Shown: piece after piece, positions 1 to 6,620 of the stretch
Numbering within the stretch: the stretch's first letter is position 1
How the letters are laid out: every line of letters starts with the position of its first letter
DNA from: Hamiltosporidium magnivora
Taxonomy: Eukaryota > Microsporidia > Dubosqiidae
DNA length: 10,024 nucleotides
Assembly: GCA_004325065.1 (NCBI GenBank)
Contig: PITI01000642.1
Coordinates: forward strand, 1-10,024
Direction: 5' to 3'
Notes under the pieces: generated by a model
Told to the model about the DNA's origin: nothing
Seen by the model: only the letters and a program-made list of their open reading frames with translations
The model's database searches: none
Made by a program: the position numbers and the translations under genes

Positions 1-360
1 CCACCTAGACAGTGCAATGTCATACCAACAGGTATAACCTGCAACTTAGCTCTCCCGGCTTTTGATGGGTTTTATTTTTATATCTCCCAGGCGCTAAGTC
101 TTCTAACCCGAGTGAGCAAGGCTAGGTTTCCATGCTTTTACATGGCAATTACCTACATGTTCAGCTGCGGTCTGCAATCTGGTTACATAAAAAACTACAA
201 ATAAATTTGTAGAAAAAGTTTCTCCATTTCTTAGACCTCTCCTCCTCATAACAACTCCTATGGAACAACCGAAGATGTAGTGTGGTTTTATTCCCACCAA
301 AAATCCAAACAATGACCTCACACCAGTTTCACACACTCATTGCCAAGCAGAAAGTTTTTT
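1..360 (-). mobile_element. GC-richer repeat island, probable retroelement non-coding fragment, runs off the left edge
   Basis: This block has far more G and C and much higher sequence complexity than the rest of the window, and it stops abruptly near base 360 where AT-rich filler begins. Read on the minus strand it contains phrases such as CCGCAGCTGAACATGTAGG, GGTTAGAAGACTTAGCGCC and GCCGGGAGAGCTAAGTTGC. I associate these with the untranslated part of an invertebrate non-LTR (RTE-like) retroelement; that link is from memory and was not searched. No credible protein is encoded. A minus-strand open frame at 103-336 has no domain-like features. An 8-base perfect inverted repeat with a 2-base centre (CTACAAAT/ATTTGTAG) lies at 195-212. 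The element probably continues beyond base 1. An alternative is a structured non-coding RNA or host-derived DNA. Confidence 0.45.
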
Positions 361-1240
361 ATGTGGTTATCCTCCCTCCACTTATTGCATTAAAAAATAA
401 TTATTTAAAAATTAGAATTACATTAAATTTTATATAATGTCTTTTACTGATGAAACAGAATGTAAAATTTTTAAATTATATTATTTAGCACTTTACAATT
501 AGCAGATAACCATACAAATGACAAATTCCAATTTTATAATTAAACAAATTTGCACTTAGAATTTGTTGCAATAATATCATAAAATGAATTTTTAAATATC
601 TATTTTAGAAAATAATATATTAAGTCTTCTTTTATTGGAAAATTGTACATCTTGATTTAGTAATAAAATATATGTGTGTTTCTTGATATTTTAAACAATT
701 ATAGCACTTTATAAATAATCTTATATTATTAATTCGCTACAAGTATAGAGTTAATTTAAGGAACAAAACAGAAGCAGCAATTACGCTAAAATTCATTTAT
801 TATTTTAGGTTTAATGATATTATTATTATATTTTATGAAGGGTAAAAATCCAGTATTATATTAAAAATTATGTTTTTATGAATTTTAATTTCGAAAAAAA
901 AATATCTGATCGATTAAAAATTTATATAAATTTTGATAATGATTTATTATTTAAAAACTCAGAAATTTATTGTATGAATACTGATTATTTGATTTATTTT
1001 AAATTATTACCTATTTAAATTTATGAATTTTAATATTCTTTAATTTATTATTTTTTTTTTTCTGAAACCTAAAAAGTTCTAATTAAATATTTTGTAAAAA
1101 ATTTAACTTTTTATATTTGCAATAAACGAAATGCTTTTTGGTTGTAAATGAACATAAAAAGAAAATAATCAATAAGAAAGGTAATTACGTGCTTGAATTG
1201 CTTCAATTAAGTTTTTTTGATGTGATTATCTTATAAAATT
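361..1240. other. AT-rich intergenic DNA without a supported gene
   Basis: Long runs of A and T with frequent stops in all frames. The only stretch that stands out is an open plus-strand frame of 46 codons at 705-845 without an ATG. It contains the string LRNKTEAAITLKFI followed by NDIIIIF. This faintly recalls the retroviral-type integrase core, but the similarity is too weak to call. No RNA gene, promoter or terminator could be recognised here. Confidence 0.6.
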
Positions 1241-1473
1241 CATCCGGGTGCAGGATTGGCTGGTGTATTCTCTGCTTGTCATAAGAGACGACTAAAAGAG
1301 ACTGGTTCTCCACGTTGGGGTTGGGCGTAGGGCTAACAATCCATCTTTAAAACCACTTTGCTACGAAACCTGAAAAAGTAAACAAACCCACTGGAAAAAA
1401 ACCGATGAACGATATTACTGAGAGCGGACAAACCTCGTACAGTGCTTTAGTGCCAAAGATAATAATAATAATA
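1241..1473 (+). mobile_element. Short retroelement-like insertion with AAT microsatellite tail
   Basis: A second GC-richer island sits inside AT-rich DNA. It starts sharply at CATCCGGGTGCAGGATTGGC and includes GGGTTGGGCGTAGGGCTAAC. It ends with GTGCCAAAG followed by a run of ATA/AAT triplets at about 1459-1473. A sharp 5' edge, no open reading frame and a simple-repeat 3' tail are what is expected of a short non-autonomous non-LTR element (SINE-like) or a 5'-truncated RTE-type copy. The GGGTTGGGCGTAGGGCTAAC wording is, to my memory, common in repeats of many invertebrates. That would make it either a horizontally acquired element or host sequence. Target-site duplications were not identified. 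It is oriented opposite to the island at 1-360, which may be a different part of the same family. Confidence 0.5.
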
Positions 1474-1845
1474 TAAAATAAACAATTTTTAACATTTTAA
1501 AACAATATATGATCAATAGAAATTTGAAATCAGAACGAGAAATAGAAAAAACATTGAATAATAATTACGAACCAAGTATATTGAATTTATCTTAAACTTG
1601 TTAATTTTTATAAATAAGGGTTAAAAGTTGAGAATGGATATCCACATTAAAAACCCTATACTACAATATTGAAGCAAAATGTTATGGAAAACAGATTTTT
1701 GCCTTTTCGGGGAGATAAATACCTACTATGTTTTATTGCTATATGACGATTTCTAAAAAGAGGAAAAGGTCTGGGGAATGAAAAAAATTCTGCTAATTCA
1801 AATTGTAGTCATTTACTATATTAGATCGCTAATCACTACTATACT
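1474..1845. other. AT-rich spacer
   Basis: No supported gene. A 28-codon plus-strand frame at 1509-1595 begins with ATG and has a polar, protein-like composition, but it is too short to call on its own. From about 1620 onward base composition becomes less AT-biased, which marks the approach to the broken gene that follows. Confidence 0.5.
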
Positions 1846-2212
1846 TTAGGTATTACCATATAAAAAACATGAAAACTTGACCATAGCAGCTTGCGTTGAA
1901 AAACAGACCCCTTGGATATAGCTAAAAAACATAACTTTAAGAACACGGAATGCTAAATAGCAGTATACCTGTTGATATGCCATTGCAGCGTCTAATAGAT
2001 TTTTGTAAGTCGCCGATTATATTCTTATTGAAAATCATTTGGGTTTGAAAAGTGCGAAGTATTTGAAATGCTACATAGTCTTAGAAAAGCCCAGGATGAG
2101 TTTTTACCCGCAATACTATTCCAGGCAACATATATTAGCACATTGGGCGGCTTTCTTGCTCATTAAAGGATTCTAAACACTTTTTACACGAAAAGCCTTG
2201 AGATTTAAGTTT
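1846..2212 (-). pseudogene. Broken, unrecognised protein-coding relic
   Basis: Two overlapping minus-strand frames stay open for much longer than AT-rich noise normally allows. The first runs from 2212 down to 1937, 92 codons including two internal stops (2135-2137 and 2081-2083). It contains a CxxC pair in the string GFSCKKCLESFNEQE, which suggests a small zinc-binding site. The second runs from 2016 down to 1846: 56 uninterrupted codons, including DAAMAYQQVYCYLAF and a hydrophobic stretch around KVMFFSYIQGVC. The composition is less AT-biased than that of the flanks. The simplest reading is one decayed gene with at least one frameshift and two stops. I do not recognise the family. A Merlin/ISXO2-type transposase was considered because of the CxxC pair, but the order of motifs is not convincing. 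A plus-strand frame at 2032-2163 (43 codons) competes with this reading. Confidence 0.35.
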
Positions 2213-2309
2213 CTAAGAGATACCGATGGTGGTTTTTAGGGAAGGAAGTAAACATAATTAAAATATAACAGCGGTAATTCCATTAAAACAATATAGCATG
2301 TGTCACTGA

Positions 2310-2693
2310 TTTAGAATATATTATATTTCAGAACCAAAACCAATAAAATCTCAACTATGTTTGAATCGTTAGAAAAACAAAGCAAGTTTTTTTTATCACT
2401 CATGGAATAATTCATCGAAGATCTACAGAAAATTCAAATTTAAACAAAATTTCAATCGAAAAGTTTATCATTAATCTCAAAATAATTTTGGTAAAGAACA
2501 GATAAATATGTAATATTATTCCTCAAAAATAGATATCTATTTTCTTAGTATATTTGATTGGTTAATAAATAAATATAAAACATTTCTCAAAAGAACAGAT
2601 CTATCTATTCATAGAATATATGTTAATATTAATTTTCAAACATTTTATTTAGCCATAATGATACATTTAGATAAGAATTATATTTATACATAA
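2310..2693 (+). pseudogene. Broken open frame just upstream of secreted protein A, unrecognised
   Basis: A single plus-strand frame runs through 127 codons with only three internal stops, then ends 16 bases before the ATG of the next gene. Its last part (2514-2693) is 59 codons long without a stop and without an ATG. That part contains FDWLINKYKTFL and, 17 residues later, TFYLAIMIHLDKNYI. The two strings recall the DWL and TLYLA..LDK signatures of a cyclin box, but the spacing is longer than in normal cyclins and one residue is inserted in the second motif. The resemblance may be chance. The stop density is low for DNA of this composition, which is why I list it as a possible decayed gene. 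The same DNA must also contain the promoter of the gene at 2710. Confidence 0.25.
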
Positions 2694-2709
2694 AATCTAG
2701 GATTGAATT

Positions 2710-3252
2710 ATGATATATTTTGTAATATTATGTTTAATTTCTTGTGAGATAGATAATGCAAAGGAATATATAATAGAAATAGCCGATGAACCACAAACAG
2801 TTTTATCATTAATAAATGGAAAATTAAGATTTAGAGAAATTGATAACTTACCAGATATGTATAAAAATAAAGCAGAAATTGTACAATTTCTAGGAAGTGC
2901 AGATACTTATGAAATTAAACTAGGTGAATATGTTATTTGTAAAGATAAGCAGAGCTTTAGGATTGGTCTCTGCACACATTATAATCCTAATACATATTTT
3001 AGCATCAAAGGAAGTGGAATGGGATTTACTTTCGGATTAGAGTCTGACAAATTTTGTATTATAAGAGGGGAAAGAGATGATGAGGATAAGTATGAAGGTT
3101 ATCATGTTGATTTGGATTACTGTGAAAAACAACTCGAACATAAAACATTCAATATTACAGAATTTATTCAACAAAAAAGTTTTGAATTAAATCCAGGATA
3201 TAAACGAGATATAGATAAAGAGACAATGGCAGAATACTATTTCAAAGTTTAA
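2710..3252 (+). CDS. Small secreted four-cysteine protein A, probable ricin-B-like beta-trefoil
   Basis: A 180-residue protein. The first in-frame ATG is used, giving a short hydrophobic N-terminus (residues 2-11, IYFVILCLIS) that looks like a cleavable signal peptide. The mature part has four cysteines at 77, 88, 116 and 138. These fall in the order and almost the spacing of the cysteines in the downstream protein at 3847-4338 (spacings 11/28/22 here, 12/26/22 there). Flanking patterns also correspond: YVICKD against FDLCRT, DKFCII against GKLCLT, and an aromatic after the second cysteine (TYFSIK against ARWSPT). This is the layout of a ricin-B-type beta-trefoil, although the QxW tryptophans are not kept. 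It most likely acts outside the parasite cell or at the spore surface; sugar binding is unproven. There is no resemblance to any toxin catalytic chain. The ATG lacks the CCC motif seen at SDA1. The family assignment rests on the paralogue. Confidence 0.75.
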   Translation: MIYFVILCLISCEIDNAKEYIIEIADEPQTVLSLINGKLRFREIDNLPDMYKNKAEIVQFLGSADTYEIKLGEYVICKDKQSFRIGLCTHYNPNTYFSIKGSGMGFTFGLESDKFCIIRGERDDEDKYEGYHVDLDYCEKQLEHKTFNITEFIQQKSFELNPGYKRDIDKETMAEYYFKV

Positions 3253-3256
3253 TAAA
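3251..3256 (+). terminator. AATAAA polyadenylation signal overlapping the stop codon of secreted protein A
   Basis: The last two bases of the TAA stop are the first two bases of AATAAA. Polyadenylation signals placed on or just after the stop are typical of compact microsporidian genes. AATAAA occurs often by chance in such AT-rich DNA, so its position is the only real support. Confidence 0.5.
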
Positions 3257-3700
3257 ACAATATTATATAGTAATTATTAAAATAATTTTCAAATATTTTT
3301 GTAAATCCAGTTTTCTAATATATTATTTTCAATTCCTATAAAGTATTATATATTCGATCTATTCAATATAATATCTTATTTGACAATATTGGATTATATT
3401 AATATTCTTTTACAAAAGATATAGCTTTTATAGTAATATGAGCTTTAATATTAAATATTCATAAATTTTTTTATACATATGGATCTATTAGACTATTTTT
3501 GATTTAAATAACTATAATATGAATTTTTAGCAGACAAATATATGATTCTAAAGTATGAATTAATAAAAAGTATAAGCTTGGTCAATTTAAAACATCCGAA
3601 TCCCTTTATATTGATATTTTTAAGTAAAACTATTGTAAAATTATTTCGAAAAGTATTGACTAAATTAAAATTTGCCGATATCACTAAAATATAAAAAAAC
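3257..3700. other. AT-rich spacer between the two secreted-protein genes
   Basis: No supported gene. A minus-strand frame ending at 3493 is open for about 75 codons but has no ATG, and it has the Ile/Asn/Phe/Tyr-heavy composition expected from random AT-rich DNA. No repeat copy of the flanking genes was seen. Confidence 0.5.
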
Positions 3701-3708
3701 GAGTTTTT

Positions 3709-3741
3709 GATTGGTTTTTAAAGTAAAGAAAAAACCAAATC
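3709..3741. repeat. Imperfect inverted repeat about 105 bases upstream of secreted protein B
   Basis: The left arm GATTGGTTTTT (3709-3719) pairs with the right arm AAAAAACCAAATC (3729-3741), with one extra base pair's worth of T/A in the right arm and a 9-base loop. The left arm includes the ATTGG sequence (CCAAT on the other strand). It could be a protein-binding dyad or a chance hairpin in AT-rich DNA. Confidence 0.35.
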
Positions 3742-3846
3742 ATTTTTCAGTTACGTTTGATTTAATAGGTATAATATCAGACAAAAAGAAATAGTAAAAA
3801 CAAAGGTAACACCTTGGTTTTAAATAGAGGAAAAACGTTCGAAATA

Positions 3847-4338
3847 ATGTATTTGTTTTTTTTTGTATTGTATAGAGCAGCTATTTATAATTCCAAATAT
3901 TTTATTATTACACCTGCAGCTCATCCATTTCTTCATCTCACTTCAAGAAACACAATTGTGAGACTAAAGAATCTTGATTCCGCTCCAAATTCTGTTAAAG
4001 ATATAGATGTATTTGAGCTAATTCCGTCTGGACAAAAATTTAAAATCACTTCGCATAACGGATTTGATTTATGTAGAACACCAGAATTGAAAGGGCGTAT
4101 AAAAGGCTGCAAAAATGGGGACGAAAATGCCAGATGGTCGCCCACCATTACACCAGATGGAATCCTTTTTAGAGTAGGAAAACTTTGTTTGACAGCAACA
4201 AAAATGGATACAAATCCATCAAATAAAGGAATAATTCTGGAAGCACGAAGATGCGACAGCCGAAAAGAACAATATTTTGATCTTATTCCTCTAAAAGATT
4301 TCTTGCCAAATTTTAACAATATATTTTCATTCGAATAA
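3847..4338 (+). CDS. Small secreted four-cysteine protein B, ricin-B-lectin-like beta-trefoil
   Basis: A 163-residue protein starting at the first ATG. The frame is open upstream to a TTG at 3814, but only the ATG puts a hydrophobic signal-like stretch (YLFFFVLY, residues 2-9) at the N-terminus. Residues 75-147 show the classic ricin-B pattern twice: DLC (Cys76), Cys88, then ARW (Trp97); and GILFRV, LCLTA (Cys114), Cys136, then EQYF in the place of QxW. Cys76-Cys88 and Cys114-Cys136 are the expected within-repeat disulfide pairs. Residues 30-60 should form the first, degenerate repeat. Proteins with this fold form expanded secreted families in microsporidia and are proposed to bind host or spore-surface glycans. 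That role is inferred here. It is the lectin-like fold only; nothing resembles a catalytic toxin chain. The four cysteines match those of the gene at 2710, pointing to tandem duplication followed by strong divergence. There is no CCC motif before the ATG. Confidence 0.85.
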   Translation: MYLFFFVLYRAAIYNSKYFIITPAAHPFLHLTSRNTIVRLKNLDSAPNSVKDIDVFELIPSGQKFKITSHNGFDLCRTPELKGRIKGCKNGDENARWSPTITPDGILFRVGKLCLTATKMDTNPSNKGIILEARRCDSRKEQYFDLIPLKDFLPNFNNIFSFE

Positions 4339-4357
4339 TCCTTTTATATTCTTTTAA

Positions 4358-4363
4358 AATAAA
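4358..4363 (+). terminator. AATAAA polyadenylation signal of secreted protein B
   Basis: AATAAA begins 20 bases after the TAA stop at 4336-4338, a short 3' untranslated region consistent with the other two genes of the window. The call rests on position only. Confidence 0.45.
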
Positions 4364-4532
4364 TTTATTTATCTAAAGGACATCTTGAATTTATTTTTTT
4401 AGGTCTCTTTTATATTCCTCTGATTCTTTTTATTTTTAAAATAAAAATATTCTAAGATTTCTGATTTGTATAAAATTAAAAAATCGGTTTATTTTTGAGA
4501 ATACTAAGCATATAACAAACAATCCAAAATTG

Positions 4533-4571
4533 AATTTCTTCTTTTAAATATAAAAATCGAAAGAAGAAATT
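4533..4571. repeat. Perfect 12-base inverted repeat upstream of SDA1
   Basis: AATTTCTTCTTT at 4533-4544 is exactly complementary to AAAGAAGAAATT at 4560-4571, separated by 15 bases. It lies about 100 bases before the SDA1 start codon and about 195 bases after the stop of the previous gene. It could form a hairpin or be a dyad binding site. Because it mixes C/T and G/A rather than pure A/T, it is less likely than most local palindromes to be chance. Confidence 0.4.
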
Positions 4572-4666
4572 AAAATAAAATGTGACCAACAAATTTAAAA
4601 AATCAAACATTTAAATTCAAAAATTTGATTTTAAATTTTTAAGAAATAACGAGAAAATAATAAAAA

Positions 4667-4670
4667 CCCC
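4667..4670 (+). promoter_or_regulatory. CCCC start-proximal promoter motif of SDA1
   Basis: CCCC stands two bases before the ATG at 4673, in DNA where runs of C are very rare. CCC- or GGG-type motifs immediately upstream of the start codon are established microsporidian signals linked to transcription initiation very close to the ATG. The motif supports both the chosen start and the assignment to microsporidia. It implies a nearly leaderless transcript, which is an inference. Confidence 0.75.
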
Positions 4671-4672
4671 AG

Positions 4673-5920
4673 ATGGATTTAGTATCACTTCAATCTAAGA
4701 TATTCAAAGATCCAAACAATTACTTAGAAGAATATACAGAGCAACTTGAAAAATATAAAGCATTTGTTGAATTACCAATTGTTCCTCTTAAAACACTTTC
4801 CACACTTCTTTCTTTTCTTACAACAGTTTCACATTTTTATCCTTCGCAATATTCTTCTTTAATTATAAACCATTTGTCTGTTACAACTAATAAATTACTA
4901 AAAAAAGAAATTTTTACAAATATTTTAATATTAAAAAGAAAAAAATTGATAACTGAAGAAGATTTTTTCACTTCAATATTTTTACATACCAGCGATTTTA
5001 AAAGTGTATTACGAATGTGTGTAAAAGAAATTTCTGACCGAAAAACTGTTGAAATTTTTATTAAATATGTAAATCATGGAAATGAAAAACAGTATTTTTT
5101 TGCTTTATTTTGTATTTTATATTGTTATGAGATTAAAAAATATGAAGAACTTGAGAAAATCATTTGTGATAATTTATTTGACAAAAAAGGTGAAAACATG
5201 TGTCTTTTGTATTTTTTAAATTTGATAGATTTTAGTTTTAGCGATAATATTTACGAAAAAGAAAATCAAAATACCGAGAAAGAAAATGAAAATGTTGAAA
5301 ACACCGAAAATAATTCTAAAATTCTTTTCAAAATTGGAGAAATCAAAGCTGAAGAAATATGTAAATTATTATATAAAGACTTAAGATTAAACAAAATGAT
5401 GCGGGATATTAGAGTAAAGAAATTAAGAGTTATTTCAGTTCTTAAAAAGTTTTATAATCTGAAACTAAAAATATTTGATTATGTCATGAAAATTGTAGAT
5501 CCTAGTAAAGAAGATCTGGGTCAACTTATGACAGTACTTATAGAGTGTCTTACTCCTGATGAAGTTAAGAAGGGTGTAGACATGGTTCTAGATAAATTTT
5601 GTAATTTGGCCAAGGATGATGACATGGTAGTATATGGCCTTAATATTCTTAAAGAAATTTCAGTTAGATTTGATTTAGACGTTATTTCTTACCTTGAAGA
5701 TTATAAAAAGTCTAAAAGTAAAGCCGTTGGATATGCTTATAAAATGTTAGTTAAAAGTTATAAAGAAAAAAAAGTTGTAGGAAACAGATCGTTGTTGTAT
5801 GTTCGTAAAAAAGCAAGCGAAGCAAATAAAGAAAATAAAAAAGATTCGACCGAAAAGAAAAATAAATATAAAAATTTTAAGAAAGGTAATAAAAGACGTA
5901 AAAATAATAAATCGAAATAA
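4673..5920 (+). CDS. SDA1: SDA1-like ribosome biogenesis protein (pre-60S maturation and export)
   Basis: A 415-residue protein that I recognise as a compact Sda1. Sda1 is a nucleolar/nuclear factor of pre-60S particles, linked in yeast to the Rix1-Rea1 stage and to 60S export. The N-terminal part keeps DPNNYLEEYTEQLEKYK (residues 13-29) and the LSFLTTVSHFYP block (46-57), which correspond to the start of the family's N-terminal domain. Residues 245-262 (RDIRVKKLRVISVLKKFY) and 318-345 (VVYGLNILKEISVRF, then LEDYKKSKSK) correspond to the conserved C-terminal SDA1 domain. Residues 194-214 are an Asn/Glu-rich low-complexity linker, and 376-415 are a very basic Lys/Asn tail, fitting nuclear targeting or RNA contact. 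The protein is little more than half the length of yeast Sda1, as expected from microsporidian gene shrinkage. No intron is needed. The CCCC motif fixes the start. Confidence 0.9.
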   Translation: MDLVSLQSKIFKDPNNYLEEYTEQLEKYKAFVELPIVPLKTLSTLLSFLTTVSHFYPSQYSSLIINHLSVTTNKLLKKEIFTNILILKRKKLITEEDFFTSIFLHTSDFKSVLRMCVKEISDRKTVEIFIKYVNHGNEKQYFFALFCILYCYEIKKYEELEKIICDNLFDKKGENMCLLYFLNLIDFSFSDNIYEKENQNTEKENENVENTENNSKILFKIGEIKAEEICKLLYKDLRLNKMMRDIRVKKLRVISVLKKFYNLKLKIFDYVMKIVDPSKEDLGQLMTVLIECLTPDEVKKGVDMVLDKFCNLAKDDDMVVYGLNILKEISVRFDLDVISYLEDYKKSKSKAVGYAYKMLVKSYKEKKVVGNRSLLYVRKKASEANKENKKDSTEKKNKYKNFKKGNKRRKNNKSK

Positions 5921-5921
5921 A
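5916..5921 (+). terminator. AATAAA polyadenylation signal overlapping the SDA1 stop codon
   Basis: AATAAA spans the TAA stop at 5918-5920, the same arrangement as in the gene at 2710. A 3' untranslated region this short is normal in microsporidia. Confidence 0.5.
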
Positions 5922-6199
5922 GTTTAAATTTTTATAATCTTGAATTTCCATCTGCTATTAAAATTTTTAAGTGTATTTAATAATTATATCATGGGAATTT
6001 TTCTGTTATATTGCTTATTTCATCTCAATATTTGTTTTGGTCTTTTTAAATATTAAATATTCTTTTATACTTTATATTACCACGTTTTATTATATTCTTG
6101 TTTGAATATTCTTAAAAATATACAACGTCAGATGATTTTCTTGATTATTTTGACATTTTATTGTTTTTTATGAACACATTCACTTGTAGTTTTATCAAT
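5922..6199. other. AT-rich DNA downstream of SDA1
   Basis: No supported gene. An ATG at 5991 opens 21 codons with a hydrophobic, signal-like start (MGIFLLYCLFHLNICF). The same frame continues, after one stop, to 6176. On the opposite strand a polar, lysine/serine-rich frame with stops covers the same DNA, so the strand is undecided. It may be the tail of the relic that follows. Confidence 0.35.
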
Positions 6200-6620
6200 A
6201 TTATTCATAATATTTTTGAGTCACAATTATTTCGCCAAAAAATAGAAATATACTTTTTAAAGAATAATGATCGTTATTAAGTCTAATTTTCGATTCATTT
6301 GTATTTAATGAATATAAAATTGAATTTACCCACTTTGAATAGTTCCATTTTGTGTACTTGGTTCTCAGATAATTTTTATAGATGGTATTCCTCAATTTTC
6401 CTTGTTTATTACTTTTAAGCAATAATGGCCGGTGATTCCTTTTCCGCAACATATTATTTATAAACATTTTGTATTTGCAATTATTTTAGGTTTAGTTCAA
6501 AATATTACCATATCATCAATCCTAATGTCTGCTCCAAATAATCCCGATTCCCTTTAAGAATTTTCTAATATTTTTAATAAAAATTTGTTTTACTTCCTAA
6601 AATTCTAGTTCTATATAGAA
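6200..6620 (-). pseudogene. Decayed DDE-transposase-like relic (possibly Merlin/ISXO2-type)
   Basis: Read on the minus strand from about 6620 downward, a broken frame gives LLKILEN, a stop, then RESGLFGADIRIDDMVIF (6500-6553). IDD followed by a hydrophobic strand is close to the IDE motif that holds the first catalytic Asp in Merlin/ISXO2-type transposases. After another stop the frame reads GKGITGHYCLKVINKEN, which would fit the strand after the catalytic Asp. A shift into the neighbouring frame (6201-6467, 88 codons) then gives NDHYSLKSIF and VTQKYYE. Those could match the late NHS..F and HT..IE motifs. At least two stops and one frameshift make it inactive. The family link is from remembered motif order only. 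Terminal inverted repeats were not found. It could instead be another unrelated dead gene. Confidence 0.4.

Noticed and set aside
103..336. 77-codon minus-strand open frame
   Set aside because: It lies in the GC-rich island that looks like non-coding repeat DNA. The GC content removes stops, and no domain-like feature is present.
1846..2212. Merlin/ISXO2 transposase as identity of this relic
   Set aside because: Only a CxxC pair and loose strings fit, and the longest clean frame (1849-2016) does not follow the motif order. It was left as unrecognised.
3493..3684. 63-codon minus-strand open frame between the two secreted genes
   Set aside because: It starts with GTG and has no ATG. The residue content is that of random AT-rich DNA, and one such open run per 10 kb is expected by chance.
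3814..3846. Upstream extension of secreted protein B to a TTG codon
   Set aside because: It would bury the hydrophobic signal-like segment behind 11 polar residues. Eukaryotic nuclear genes rarely start at TTG, and an ATG is present at 3847.
3933..4319. 128-codon minus-strand open frame
   Set aside because: It lies entirely inside secreted protein B in antisense. The plus-strand reading has a signal-like start, paired cysteines and a paralogue, so this is a shadow.
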